DNA of 64,000 nucleotides, taken from the NCBI RefSeq assembly GCF_006124995.1, contig NZ_QEWN01000110.1, positions 1 through 64,000 on the forward strand. The letters are read 5' to 3'. Under the pieces are notes generated by a model. It had not been told where the DNA came from, searched no databases, and saw only the letters and a list, made by a program, of their open reading frames with translations. Made by a program: the position numbers and the translations under genes. The first letter of the stretch is position 1. Every line of letters begins with the position of its first letter. The DNA is from Vibrio sp. Hep-1b-8. Lineage in GTDB: Bacteria; Pseudomonadota; Gammaproteobacteria; Enterobacterales; Vibrionaceae. Positions 7,562 through 15,867 of this stretch are shown here, one piece after another.

Positions 7562-8635
7562 ATGAAGAATGTTGTGTGGCTAATTACTCTAATCGTTGCT
7601 GTTATCTTTGGCTCGTCATTAGCTGCGGTTACAAATTACGGAGACTTAGCAACATGGGTTGCAGCTGCTGGCACTGTTGGAACATTAGTCTTCTTAGCGA
7701 CGCAGCATATGCAACAAATGAATCACAATCTTGAGCGTTTTGACTTTGAGCGTCAGCAATGGCTAACTCAAGCAGAAAATAGTCACTTTGATAATTTTGA
7801 TAAGCATCTTCAGGAGATAGTAGAAGCTGAAAATTTTGAGATTACTTTTCAGTTCAAAAGAAAGCTACATAAGTCGCTATTTACAGACTGTATTTCAAAA
7901 GAATTTAAGCCCACTATTGAGCCGCATAACCTACAAACTGGGTTCCCATTATTCGAAGTTGAGCACCATATACATGACTATCAAAAAACAATTATTGAGC
8001 ACTCTGAAGTAAGCCCTGATATTTTAAACATTGATTATGGTATTAGTTCCGCTTTCAAATCACTGCACGTTACATGCTTTAGGCTGTATGGGGTAGGAGA
8101 TATATCAAACACTACCGACCCTAGTTTCAAACCCGTAACTCTCAACATACTGCAACCAGTATCCTCTTTGTTCTTAATCGGTCGTGTCTCGTCTCGATTA
8201 CATGAGTATTGCAAGTTGGAAAAGGTTCCAATTCAAAATCGAACAACTTTCTTCAGCGAAAAGGGGTTCATTGACGCTTTGTTTGACTACTGCTACTCAG
8301 ATGAAAAGCCGAGCTATATCCATCTAAATACTGGTCCTTTGGATGTACTAACAGTCCTTTATAAGACAAACCAAGTCATAAAGTCTATTGACGTTAAAAA
8401 CTGCACTTTAAATGAACTGACTGATAAATGTAGCTACTATCAATTTTTCAATGCTGGGAAATGCTACGTAGGCGACCCTAACAACCAATCGGATGTTAAG
8501 AAATATTTACAGCACATAAGTCATTTGTTCAATCAATTAGTCGTGTCTCAAGGACTATCATTAGACCATCTTGAAATCATAAATGGGCATCGTGATTACC
8601 TGTCTAATCATTTTTCTATACATGAGATAGATTAG
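7562..8635 (+). CDS. Unrecognised protein with two N-terminal membrane segments
   Basis: The 357-residue protein has a hydrophobic helix at about residues 4-22, a second at about 29-47, and then a charged helix (ERFDFERQQWLTQAENSHFDNF) leading into a ~300-residue soluble domain. Two membrane helices followed by a cytosolic domain recall some phage-defence effectors, such as putative AbiC-like proteins, but I see no diagnostic motif, so function is left open. The ATG at 7562 has only a weak ribosome site; it is the first ATG before the hydrophobic segment. After the TAG the same frame stays open for about 57 codons. It is divergent from the DUF2971 gene, and the two may form a unit. Confidence 0.55.
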   Translation: MKNVVWLITLIVAVIFGSSLAAVTNYGDLATWVAAAGTVGTLVFLATQHMQQMNHNLERFDFERQQWLTQAENSHFDNFDKHLQEIVEAENFEITFQFKRKLHKSLFTDCISKEFKPTIEPHNLQTGFPLFEVEHHIHDYQKTIIEHSEVSPDILNIDYGISSAFKSLHVTCFRLYGVGDISNTTDPSFKPVTLNILQPVSSLFLIGRVSSRLHEYCKLEKVPIQNRTTFFSEKGFIDALFDYCYSDEKPSYIHLNTGPLDVLTVLYKTNQVIKSIDVKNCTLNELTDKCSYYQFFNAGKCYVGDPNNQSDVKKYLQHISHLFNQLVVSQGLSLDHLEIINGHRDYLSNHFSIHEID

Positions 8636-8958
8636 CAGCATGTATGGGGGCAGGTCTTGATTGTTACCATACATTACTTTTTACATATCCAAGCTAGTGA
8701 ACTTTCTGGAACAACAATTCGTACTGAAGCTCATTTTGGGGCAAAACTGTTTCAACCAGCACTGGCTGAAACGAAGATGGACACTTCCAATTTAGTACTT
8801 TACTAATTTAGTTGATAACGGATAACTCCAAATAAAGTTCCTAGCCGAGCTTACCTCTTTTGCAAGCTCGATTTCGGACGGTCTATCTAACTCTTACTAA
8901 GACATCGACCATTTGTAACAAAGTGGCATATTTCATTCGCTTGGACATTTCTTCAGCA
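8636..8958. other. Gene-poor AT-rich stretch with an imperfect palindrome
   Basis: No gene is supported here. The frame of the preceding gene runs on after its TAG to a TAA near 8806 (about 57 codons, including ELSGTTIRTEAHFGAKLF), which may be a chance extension or a decayed 3' end. Bases 8750-8773 form an imperfect palindrome with outer arms GTTTCA/TGAAAC and inner arms CCAG/CTGG, and no T-run. A minus-strand frame at 8883-9095 overlaps the RimK-like remnant out of frame and is not supported as a gene. Confidence 0.5.
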
Positions 8959-9648
8959 TCAGAGACCACGCATTTGAATTCGTCGTAAAAATTCGGTGAC
9001 AATTCTGTCGTAAAGTAAATCCCCCAAAAAGGCATCTTCAACATGATGATCAATACTTGGGTTATCATTGACTTCAATGACATATGCCTTGTCACCGATC
9101 TCTTTTACGTCCACCCCATAGATTCCACAGCCAATTAAGTTGGCAGCTTTAGTACCAGCATCAATTACATGCTTAGGGACATGTTTAATATCGAGTGTTT
9201 CAAATCCACCAGAGGTAACCCGACCTGAATCATGATGTTGATAAATCTGCCAATGGCCACGGCTCATTAAATACTTGCACGCATAAATGGGTTGGCGATT
9301 CATGATACCGATTCGCCAATCGAAATCCGTTGGTAGATATTCTTGCGCCAAAATCAACGCACTTTTCTCAAAAACCTTATCACACTGCTTCGTTAGTTCT
9401 TCTACATTTTTCACTTTCACTACGTCGATGGAGAAGGCGCCATCCGGCACTTTTAACACCATCGGGAAACCGATTTTATTCACCGCTTCTTCCAACTGCT
9501 CACTGGCACCAACACGCAAAACCATACTGTTTGGTAGCGGTACTTTATTTAAGGTCAGTAATTCCGTTTGCTTGAGGTTTAGCATGAATTGTTGGGTGAG
9601 ATCATCAAAGCAAATAACGAGGCTGAAATGGAATACAGTAACGCTCAA
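8959..9648 (-). pseudogene. RimK-like ATP-grasp ligase, C-terminal remnant
   Basis: The frame encodes about 215 residues resembling the ATP-grasp half of RimK-family ligases: ELLTLNKVPLPNSM, then GFPMVLKVPDGAFSIDVVKV (nucleotide-binding lysine region), ILAQEYLP.DFDWRIGI, and near the end YVIEVNDNPSID (the EVNxNP metal-binding motif). Whole RimK-family proteins of this type are far longer, with an N-terminal domain missing here. The first ~13 codons of the frame are merely the antisense of the GNAT remnant's start, so the gene has lost its true 5' end. Its natural partner, a GNAT/C39 protein, lies divergent beside it and is also broken. Confidence 0.65.
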
Positions 9649-10176
9649 CTCGATGATTTAGATTCTCTTCTTTCCTTGGAAAATCAGGTATTCACCAGTG
9701 ACAATATAAACCGTAGACAAATGAAGCGGTTTATTCAATCTCATCACTGTCTGTTATTTATCGCCAAAGAAAACGAACAACTCGCTGGATATGCACTCTG
9801 TTCGTGACCCACTGAAAAAATCCGTGATCGAACTGGTCCATGGCGACTTTATGGATCAAATCGAACAGACCGATATTAAAGTTGAACAAGCCCCCCCACA
9901 CACATTCCGCAAATAGAAAACTGGATTCAACAGGGTGCCGCTGTGTTATTGCTCATTAGCACCTACCGATTTAATGGTTGCAAAGAACCTCATTGGATTG
10001 TACTCAGCGGGATGAGTGAACAGTTTTTTTACTTTCACGACCCTTTGATTGAAGAAACGCAAGATGCGGTATCAGCTGCCTATATTCCAATAGGTAAAAG
10101 TGCTTTAGACCAAATTGTAGGCTTTGGAAAACAAAAACATACGGCTTGTGTAGTTATATTCCCCAAAGAAGTCTAA
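9628..10176 (+). pseudogene. GNAT acetyltransferase/peptidase C39-like fusion gene, internally deleted and frameshifted
   Basis: A good start remains: GAGG at 9619-9622, then ATG at 9628. It begins MEYSNAQLDDLDSLL and runs to LAGYALCS, the first ~60 residues of a GNAT domain, where it stops at 9807. In another frame SVRDPLKKSVIELVHGDF...EQTDIKVE follows, resembling the middle of the C39-like part. After a run of seven C at 9891-9897 the frame changes back and continues WIQQGAAVLLLISTYRF...KEPHWIVL to 10176, the end of the family. About half of the original gene is missing between the first two pieces. The family match is from memory of GNAT/C39 proteins encoded next to RimK-like ligases. Confidence 0.6.
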
Positions 10177-10234
10177 ACGAAGTCTCGCTCCCTTTAATCA
10201 TGACAAGTCAAGCTACCTTGGTGAACGCTTACAA

Positions 10235-11665
10235 TTAGTCTTTGTTGCTCTGATCCCAGATACCATCTTTAAGTTGAGACTTTAGCTCAGGGAAGTCGTT
10301 TGAATCAAACGTAGGAACTTTGCCTTCACCAAGTTGACGATTGTAATCTTTAGCAAGTTTGATCACGATGCCAGACAACAGAAGAATAGCAATCAAGTTG
10401 ACTATCGCCATCAAGCCCATTGAAACATCAGCAAGCGACCACACAACAGGTAGAGAGGCGACTGCACCAAACATCACCATGCCAAGCACGATAATACGGA
10501 AAATGCCAAGACCTGCTTTATGGTTGTGCTCTAAGAAAATCAAGTTAGTTTCAGCGTAAGAGTAGTTAGCAATAATAGAGGTAAAGGCGAAGAAGAAAAT
10601 CGCTACCGCAACAAAGATACTACCCCAGTCACCGACCTGAGAACTCAACGCCGTTTGAGTTAGCTCGATACCGGTAATTTCACCGTGAGGAACATACTCA
10701 CCAGACATCAGGATAATGGCAACCGTAGCTGAACAGATAACGATCGTGTCCATAAATACGCCCAACATCTGTACATAACCTTGAGAGGCTGGGTGTGGCG
10801 GATATGGTGTCGCGGATGCTGCAGCGTTAGGTGCTGAACCCATACCAGCTTCATTTGAAAATAGACCGCGTTTAACACCGTTAATCATCGCCTGAGCAAT
10901 AGCATAGCCTAAACCACCTGCAGCCGCTTCCTGTAAGCCAAACGCGCTCTTAAAGATCAACGTCAGAACAGCTGGAAGCTTTTCGATGTTAATCACCATG
11001 ACAAACATAGCAAGAAGTAGGTAAGCCAACGCCATAACTGGAACAATCAGTTCTGCGACACGAGCGATACGCTTGATACCACCAAAAATAACAATCGAAG
11101 ATAGCAGGACAACCACAATACCAACGTAAGTATCATCCCAACCGAATGCATTATGCATTGCATTGGCAATAGAGTTGGCTTGTACCGCGTTGAAAACCAA
11201 ACCAAATGCAATGATCAAGAATACCGAGAAGAGAACCCCCATCCAGCGCATACCTAGGCCTTTTTCCATGTAGTATGCTGGGCCACCGCGGTAGTTACCG
11301 TCATCATCTTTGGTTTTGTATAGCTGAGCTAGGGTACTTTCTGCAAACGAAGTTGCCATACCCAGCATTGCGATTAGCCACATCCAGAAGATAGCGCCAG
11401 GGCCACCAGCGGTTAGAGCAACGGCAACCCCCGCCATGTTACCCGTGCCAACACGCGCCGCTAAACTCGTACAAAGTGCCTGGAAAGATGAGATACCTGC
11501 TTTATCAGCTTTACGGCTGTTTTTCAGTACCGAGAACATGTGACCGAAGTGGCGAAACTGGATGAAGCCCAAGCGGACTGTAAAATAAATTCCCACACCG
11601 ACCAGAAGATAAACAAGAATTGAACCCCAAAGCAGGTCATTCATTAAATTAATTAAGTCTGTCAT
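10235..11665 (-). CDS. Sodium/alanine (AGCS family) symporter
   Basis: Starting at ATG 11665, which follows GAGGATG, the protein has 476 residues and about ten hydrophobic segments; a longer frame starting at 11737 lacks a ribosome site. AGCS hallmarks are present: GLGYAIAQAMINGVKRGLFSNEAGMGSAPNAAASA and, near the N-terminus, FQALCTSLAARVGTGNMAGVA. The family imports alanine or glycine with sodium across the inner membrane. It stands alone, its 5' side facing a 697-base gap. The exact substrate cannot be read from sequence. Confidence 0.9.
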   Translation of the reverse strand: MTDLINLMNDLLWGSILVYLLVGVGIYFTVRLGFIQFRHFGHMFSVLKNSRKADKAGISSFQALCTSLAARVGTGNMAGVAVALTAGGPGAIFWMWLIAMLGMATSFAESTLAQLYKTKDDDGNYRGGPAYYMEKGLGMRWMGVLFSVFLIIAFGLVFNAVQANSIANAMHNAFGWDDTYVGIVVVLLSSIVIFGGIKRIARVAELIVPVMALAYLLLAMFVMVINIEKLPAVLTLIFKSAFGLQEAAAGGLGYAIAQAMINGVKRGLFSNEAGMGSAPNAAASATPYPPHPASQGYVQMLGVFMDTIVICSATVAIILMSGEYVPHGEITGIELTQTALSSQVGDWGSIFVAVAIFFFAFTSIIANYSYAETNLIFLEHNHKAGLGIFRIIVLGMVMFGAVASLPVVWSLADVSMGLMAIVNLIAILLLSGIVIKLAKDYNRQLGEGKVPTFDSNDFPELKSQLKDGIWDQSNKD

Positions 11666-12362
11666 AACATCCTCATATTGAGATTTCGCTGATCTCCGCT
11701 TCCCAGCCATCCATCTAACTGCCCCACTAAGTGTCAATATTGCTTAGCGTTGATATAGTTGTTCTATGCAGTTTAGACCTGTAAAACTCGCTTCATGCTT
11801 CCATTTTACGTATCAGCGTATTTTTTGACGGGCGGATAATGCAGCGAAGAAGAACAAAAATCAATATACAAACAAGTGCATTTATTTGTTATTTTTCACC
11901 ATATAGTTACCAACAATTAACGCATAACAATGCAATTACCCCACAAAAGCAAAACAATTACTCCAAAAAATTACAACAACCAGCATATTCCGAAACATAT
12001 TATTTTGATGAGCATGTCATCATTAAGATTCCTTGCCACGCAAGGCATTGAGTTAATGTAATAAGGTATAAATCACCAAGACCTCTTCTGCTCATAGACA
12101 CATAGCCAATTGACTCTCACCAAGATGAAGCGTTGTACAGCGAGTTAACAACCTAGCGATGGCAAATTAGCGCCAATTTGCCACCCAACCGAACAAAAAA
12201 CAACCAATCACACCCTGTCAATTTGTGACTCGCTAGCACAATATCAGCAAAAACTTCATTGAAACGTAACAAATGAGAAACGAATCAAGGTTACGGTTGA
12301 TTTAGATATGGTATTAAAAAATGACCCCATTTAGAGGGACAAAAATCATAACGAGGTAGCTT
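11666..12362. other. Long AT-rich intergenic region upstream of the symporter and DUF3545 gene
   Basis: No gene is supported in this 697-base divergent region. It must hold the promoters of both flanking genes. Seen directly are several short inverted repeats: GAGAT/ATCTC just before the symporter ribosome site, TGATGA/TCATCA around 12007-12023, CCTTGC/GCAAGG around 12032-12046, and a stronger one at 12160-12183. I looked for a glycine riboswitch, known upstream of a Vibrio symporter gene of this family, and do not find its conserved core. Confidence 0.5.
12160..12183. repeat. Perfect 9-bp inverted repeat, possible operator
   Basis: TGGCAAATT and AATTTGCCA flank a six-base centre (AGCGCC). 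There is no T-run on either side in the right place for a terminator. The size and symmetry fit a dimeric repressor site about 180 bases upstream of the DUF3545 gene. The regulator is unknown. Confidence 0.4.
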
Positions 12363-12545
12363 ATGGAAGGCTTAAACTTTGAAGAAATTTTTGAACAGGA
12401 TTTTCCAAAAGGACGAGCAGGCCGCTCGAAACCGGTAAAACGTAAATGGCGAGAAATCGAAGCGATCAAAGATCGCCAGCGATTACAAAAAGAGTTGATG
12501 GATATGGATATCGGCTTTGATGATTTAGAGAAAGTTGAATTGTAA
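12363..12545 (+). CDS. DUF3545 family small protein
   Basis: The 60-residue, highly charged protein reads MEGLNFEEIFEQDF, a basic linker (GRAGRSKPVKRKW), then REIEAIKDRQRLQKELMDMD. The KRKWREIEAIKDRQRL core is the mark of DUF3545, a small family of vibrios and relatives with no known function. Its ribosome site (ACGAGG) is well placed before the ATG. It is followed at once by a hairpin terminator shared with the convergent hemerythrin gene. Confidence 0.75.
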   Translation: MEGLNFEEIFEQDFPKGRAGRSKPVKRKWREIEAIKDRQRLQKELMDMDIGFDDLEKVEL

Positions 12546-12572
12546 AAAAAGAGGCGATTTCGCCTCTTTTTT
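12546..12572. terminator. Bidirectional rho-independent terminator
   Basis: GAGGCGA and TCGCCTC pair around a two-base centre and are flanked by A5 on the left and T6 on the right. It can serve the DUF3545 gene on the plus strand and the hemerythrin gene on the minus strand. Confidence 0.85.
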
Positions 12573-12583
12573 ACCTTTTTATA

Positions 12584-13135
12584 TTAAATGCATTCGTGTT
12601 CGGTTTGATGAACACGTTCGGCCAACTCTTTGTACTGCTCAGCAATCGTAGTGCCAAAGACAGGATCATCTTCACACACACTCCATTGCTGTTCTACAGC
12701 CTGCCAATCCTGTACCGTAAACTTATCGATCAGATAAGGGAATATCGACTTCTCTTCTATTTCTAGATGCGCTTTCTGTGAATCAAGAAAACCCTCGAGT
12801 TGCTCGATAAACATATCTTGTGGAATCACGGCGTCCTGCAACACCATATCGACAACACCAAGAAAATCATGGGTCTTCTTGGACAAGGTCTCGTGCTCTA
12901 ACTCCAAATTATCAATTTGGTGGTGATGACCATAATGCTCTGTGTAGTAGTGATACAGAATGTCTTCTTTAGGGTGGTGAACTTTTTCTGAATGGTTAGC
13001 GAGGTAATCAACTAACTCTCTTAATACACGATAATTCACCGGGCGCTCACTTTTCAACTGCGTTAACTTATGACGTAGCAGAGCAAGTAAACGAACCATA
13101 TAGCCATGCTCTCGACGTATCCTTTCAATCATCAT
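12584..13135 (-). CDS. Hemerythrin (HHE) domain protein
   Basis: The start at 13135 is chosen because AAGGAGAG precedes it by 5 bases; the open frame extends a few codons further only from a GTG. The protein has 183 residues and is helical. The hemerythrin iron ligands are visible as spaced His and Glu: REHGYM near the start, HSEKVHHPKEDILYHYY around residues 50-67, LELEHETL around 79-86 and QKAHLEIEEKSIFPYL around 124-139. Such proteins hold a di-iron site that binds oxygen or NO, or senses redox state. The physiological role here is not known. Confidence 0.85.
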   Translation of the reverse strand: MMIERIRREHGYMVRLLALLRHKLTQLKSERPVNYRVLRELVDYLANHSEKVHHPKEDILYHYYTEHYGHHHQIDNLELEHETLSKKTHDFLGVVDMVLQDAVIPQDMFIEQLEGFLDSQKAHLEIEEKSIFPYLIDKFTVQDWQAVEQQWSVCEDDPVFGTTIAEQYKELAERVHQTEHECI

Positions 13136-13239
13136 AGCGACTCTCCTTAACACCTATATTTAATAAGTGTATAAGAGGACCGCTCTTCCCGCTTTGATCA
13201 TGACCAAAATTTAGACAAACATCGAACAATAGGAGACGT

Positions 13240-13923
13240 TCAGTCCACTTGTAACGGCAAGCGCCATTCAATCGGCGTCAATCCTTGCTGAATCAATATC
13301 TGGTTTGCTTGTGAAAAATGGCGACAGCCAAAAAAGCCTCGATGAGCAGAAAGCGGAGAGGGATGCGGACCTGCCAAGACAAAATGCTTATTGCGATCAA
13401 TAAATCGACCTTTTTTCTGCGCATGCGCTCCCCAGAGAAGGAATACAACACCACTCTGATGTTGATTAACGGCTTCTATCACTCTGTCTGTGAACGTTTC
13501 CCATCCTGACTTAGCGTGAGAGTGTGCCTTTCCTTGCTCTACCGTTAATACAGTATTCAATAATAAGACACCTTGCTCAGCCCAGCTTTGCAAATAGCCA
13601 TGGGCTGGCACTTCAAACCCTTCGATATCTTGTGCGAGTTCTTTATACATATTGACAAGTGAAGGCGGTGTTTTTACACCAGGAAGAACAGAAAAACATA
13701 ATCCGTGAGCTTGATTGGGGCCATGGTAAGGATCTTGACCCAAAATCACCACTTTCACATCGCCAAATTCAGTCGATTTAAACGCGTTGAACACATCTTT
13801 TGCTGGAGGATAAACCACTTTGCCCAATGCCCTTTCACTTTCTACAAACGCTAAAGTCTGTTTAAAGTAATCTTGCTGTTTTTCAGCTCCGATAACATCG
13901 TGCCATGTGAGTTGAGACTTCAT
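13240..13923 (-). CDS. ung: Uracil-DNA glycosylase
   Basis: The 227-residue family-1 enzyme has the catalytic water-activating motif GQDPYHG (about residues 62-68) and the leucine-loop motif [10 protein letters not shown] (about 187-196). It removes uracil from DNA as the first step of base-excision repair in the cytoplasm. The length is normal for the family. The AP-endonuclease gene nfo lies just upstream on the same strand with a 34-codon frame between them, so two enzymes of the same repair route are neighbours. Confidence 0.97.
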   Translation of the reverse strand: MKSQLTWHDVIGAEKQQDYFKQTLAFVESERALGKVVYPPAKDVFNAFKSTEFGDVKVVILGQDPYHGPNQAHGLCFSVLPGVKTPPSLVNMYKELAQDIEGFEVPAHGYLQSWAEQGVLLLNTVLTVEQGKAHSHAKSGWETFTDRVIEAVNQHQSGVVFLLWGAHAQKKGRFIDRNKHFVLAGPHPSPLSAHRGFFGCRHFSQANQILIQQGLTPIEWRLPLQVD

Positions 13924-13992
13924 CCTCTATTCCTTCTACCTAAAACTTGCGCTTCAATTGTCGCAAAATAAGTAGAAGGAACAAAGATAAGA

Positions 13993-14097
13993 TTACTGCT
14001 TCTGTGGTGTACGGTAGTGACCTTGTCCCGTAATGTGACGATTTGGCATAGGGTAACGAACAGGACGCGCAGCAGTATAAAAAGAAGAATAAGGCAT
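13993..14097 (-). CDS. Possible small protein of 34 residues
   Basis: Between nfo and ung, a minus-strand frame starts with ATG at 14097 a few bases after a strong ribosome site (GGAGAGG). It encodes MPYSSFYTAARPVRYPMPNR followed by HITGQGHYRTPQKQ, then TAA. It is basic and rich in Tyr, Pro and Arg, with no membrane segment. The strong ribosome site supports translation, but no family is recognised. A longer overlapping frame (13920-14135) has no ribosome site and is less likely. Confidence 0.45.
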   Translation of the reverse strand: MPYSSFYTAARPVRYPMPNRHITGQGHYRTPQKQ

Positions 14098-14160
14098 AAT
14101 GACCTCTCCATTGCATTGAACACAGAACAAGCCATGAAAAATTAATGCCAACATTTTCTT

Positions 14161-15051
14161 TTATTCAGTTTCACTTAATGCCTGATGATGAAACTCTCTT
14201 AATTTGGCGATTTCTTGCGACCAAATATCGGGGTCAATGGTCTCTAGAATCAGAGGTATGCCATCAAATCTTGCATCTTTGGCAATATATTCAAAACAGT
14301 GCCAGCCTATCTCCCCAACTCCTAAAGAGTGATGGCGGTCTACTTTGCCGCCTAACGCTATTTTTGAGTCATTAATGTGCATTGCCTTTAAATAGCGCAT
14401 ACCAACGATAGAATCGAACTCAGCAAACGTTGCGTCACAAGCAGCAAAACTGCTCAAATCGTAACCAGCCGCAAATGTATGACAGGTATCAATACAGACC
14501 CCCACACGTGATTTATCCTCCACCTGCTCAATAATCTCTGCGAGATGTTCAAATCGCCATCCCAAGTTGGTTCCTTGACCCGCTGTATTTTCGATAACGG
14601 CAACGACGTCTGGAACCGCTTGGTGAGCAAGATTAATAGACTCGGCAATACGAGATAAACACTCTTCTTCTGAAATTTTCTTTAAGTGACTCCCTGGGTG
14701 GAAGTTGAGCAGTGTTAGACCAAGCTGATGACAGCGCTCCATTTCATCAATAAACGCAGCCCGAGACTTAGCGAGTTTGTCCTCTTCAGGCGCGCCCAAA
14801 TTAATCAGGTATGAATCATGTGGCAATATCTGCTGCGCAGAAAAACCCAACATTTTGCAGTTTGCTTTAAAGGCCGAGATGGTTTTCTGATCCAATGGCT
14901 TGGCCACCCACTGCCTCTGATTTTTCGTAAACAGAGCAAAGGCATTGGCCCCGATTTCACGAGCTCTGAGTGGAGCTTGATCAACACCACCCGCCGCAGA
15001 GACATGGGCACCAATAAATTTCTTTCCGTCGCTATTTTTTATCATTGTCAT
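14161..15051 (-). CDS. nfo: Endonuclease IV (deoxyribonuclease IV)
   Basis: The 296-residue AP endonuclease of the xylose-isomerase-like TIM-barrel fold carries the zinc-ligand motifs of the family: [10 protein letters not shown] near the start, [33 protein letters not shown] and AMHINDSK, then ILETIDPD at the end. It cuts DNA 5' of abasic sites, the step after Ung. The start may be the first or second Met (MTMIK), two codons apart. Its promoter probably lies in the 322-base gap shared with the divergent grcA. Confidence 0.97.
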   Translation of the reverse strand: MTMIKNSDGKKFIGAHVSAAGGVDQAPLRAREIGANAFALFTKNQRQWVAKPLDQKTISAFKANCKMLGFSAQQILPHDSYLINLGAPEEDKLAKSRAAFIDEMERCHQLGLTLLNFHPGSHLKKISEEECLSRIAESINLAHQAVPDVVAVIENTAGQGTNLGWRFEHLAEIIEQVEDKSRVGVCIDTCHTFAAGYDLSSFAACDATFAEFDSIVGMRYLKAMHINDSKIALGGKVDRHHSLGVGEIGWHCFEYIAKDARFDGIPLILETIDPDIWSQEIAKLREFHHQALSETE

Positions 15052-15124
15052 TTAATCACTTTACACTTTCAGAATGGCTACCAATTAACAGGTATTTAGT
15101 GCACTAGGTTCAATTCCTTAGCTA

Positions 15125-15150
15125 ATTTTGTAGTAAATTTACAACAAAAT
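15125..15150. promoter_or_regulatory. Near-perfect 26-bp palindrome upstream of grcA and nfo
   Basis: The arms ATTTTGTAGTAAA and TTTACAACAAAAT match at 12 of 13 paired positions. It lies about 75 bases upstream of nfo and 225 bases upstream of grcA, in the divergent control region. No T-run follows, so a dimeric regulator site is likelier than a terminator. It does not fit the FNR or CRP consensus; the binding protein is unknown. Confidence 0.45.
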
Positions 15151-15266
15151 GGTCACTTAAATATTTTTTATACATTCAAATTTATTGTGAACACATTGTT
15201 TTTAAAGATTTTATTGATTTAGAACAATAAAATAACCTTCATTTATTTAATGTTTTTAGTTGTTAT

Positions 15267-15310
15267 TTGACATAAATCAATACTATCATAGTGGATATTG
15301 AATATATAAT
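15267..15310 (+). promoter_or_regulatory. FNR-dependent class II promoter of grcA
   Basis: TTGACATAAATCAA at 15267-15280 matches the FNR consensus TTGAT-N4-ATCAA in 9 of 10 defined bases. A perfect TATAAT lies at 15305-15310. The implied start of transcription near 15316 puts the FNR box centre at about -42, the classic class II activator position, and no good -35 is needed. In E. coli grcA (yfiD) is also FNR-activated under low oxygen. Confidence 0.75.
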
Positions 15311-15373
15311 ACGTAGCTCAACAAAATTCGAAAGTTAACACCAATTAACCACTAAGTGGACTAGGAGATAGTA

Positions 15374-15751
15374 ATGATCCAAGGTATTCAAATCACTAAA
15401 GCAGCAAACGACGATCTACTTAACTCAATCTGGCTACTAGACAGCGAGAAAAACGAAGCACGCTGTGTTGCAGCAAACGCAGGCTTTGAAGCAGATCAAG
15501 TTGTTGCGATCAACGAACTTGGCGAGTACGAAAGCCGCGAAGTTGCTATCGAAACAGCACCACGCATCGAAGGTGGTCAACACCTAAACGTTAACGTTCT
15601 TAAGCGTGAAACTCTTGAAGATGCTGTTGCTCACCCAGAAAAGTACCCACAATTGACTATCCGCGTTTCTGGCTACGCAGTTCGTTTTAACTCACTAACA
15701 GTTGAACAGCAACGTGACGTAATCGCACGTACTTTCACTGAGTCTCTATAA
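15374..15751 (+). CDS. grcA: Autonomous glycyl radical cofactor
   Basis: The 125-residue protein resembles the C-terminus of pyruvate formate-lyase. The glycyl radical motif RVSGYAVRF is near the C-terminus (about residues 97-105). GrcA can replace the oxygen-damaged radical domain of PFL and so keep anaerobic pyruvate cleavage going. AGGAGA precedes the ATG. The codons are highly biased, as in a strongly expressed gene. It has its own FNR-type promoter and terminator, so it is a single-gene unit. Confidence 0.97.
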   Translation: MIQGIQITKAANDDLLNSIWLLDSEKNEARCVAANAGFEADQVVAINELGEYESREVAIETAPRIEGGQHLNVNVLKRETLEDAVAHPEKYPQLTIRVSGYAVRFNSLTVEQQRDVIARTFTESL

Positions 15752-15770
15752 TCTCAGTTTATGAACTCGA

Positions 15771-15796
15771 AAAGGCGCTCATTGAGCGCCTTTTTT
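15771..15796 (+). terminator. Rho-independent terminator of grcA
   Basis: GGCGCTC and GAGCGCC form a perfect 7-bp stem with a three-base loop, followed by T6, 22 bases after the grcA stop. Confidence 0.9.
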
Positions 15797-15867
15797 ATGT
15801 TTGCTCTATCTTAGCCACACGAGTGTAAGATACATTAACCCTATTCTTCCGCGACAGAATTGACAAG

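Noticed and set aside
8883..9095. 70-codon minus-strand frame
   Set aside because: It overlaps the RimK-like remnant out of frame and has no family resemblance or ribosome site.
11666..11900. Possible glycine riboswitch upstream of the Na/Ala symporter
   Set aside because: A related Vibrio symporter gene is known to have one, but the conserved aptamer core bases are not found on the minus strand here.
11839..12051. 70-codon plus-strand frame in the symporter upstream region
   Set aside because: Low-complexity AT-rich composition, no ribosome site and no family resemblance.
13920..14135. 71-codon minus-strand frame between nfo and ung
   Set aside because: No ribosome site; the shorter frame at 13993-14097 on the same strand has a much better start.
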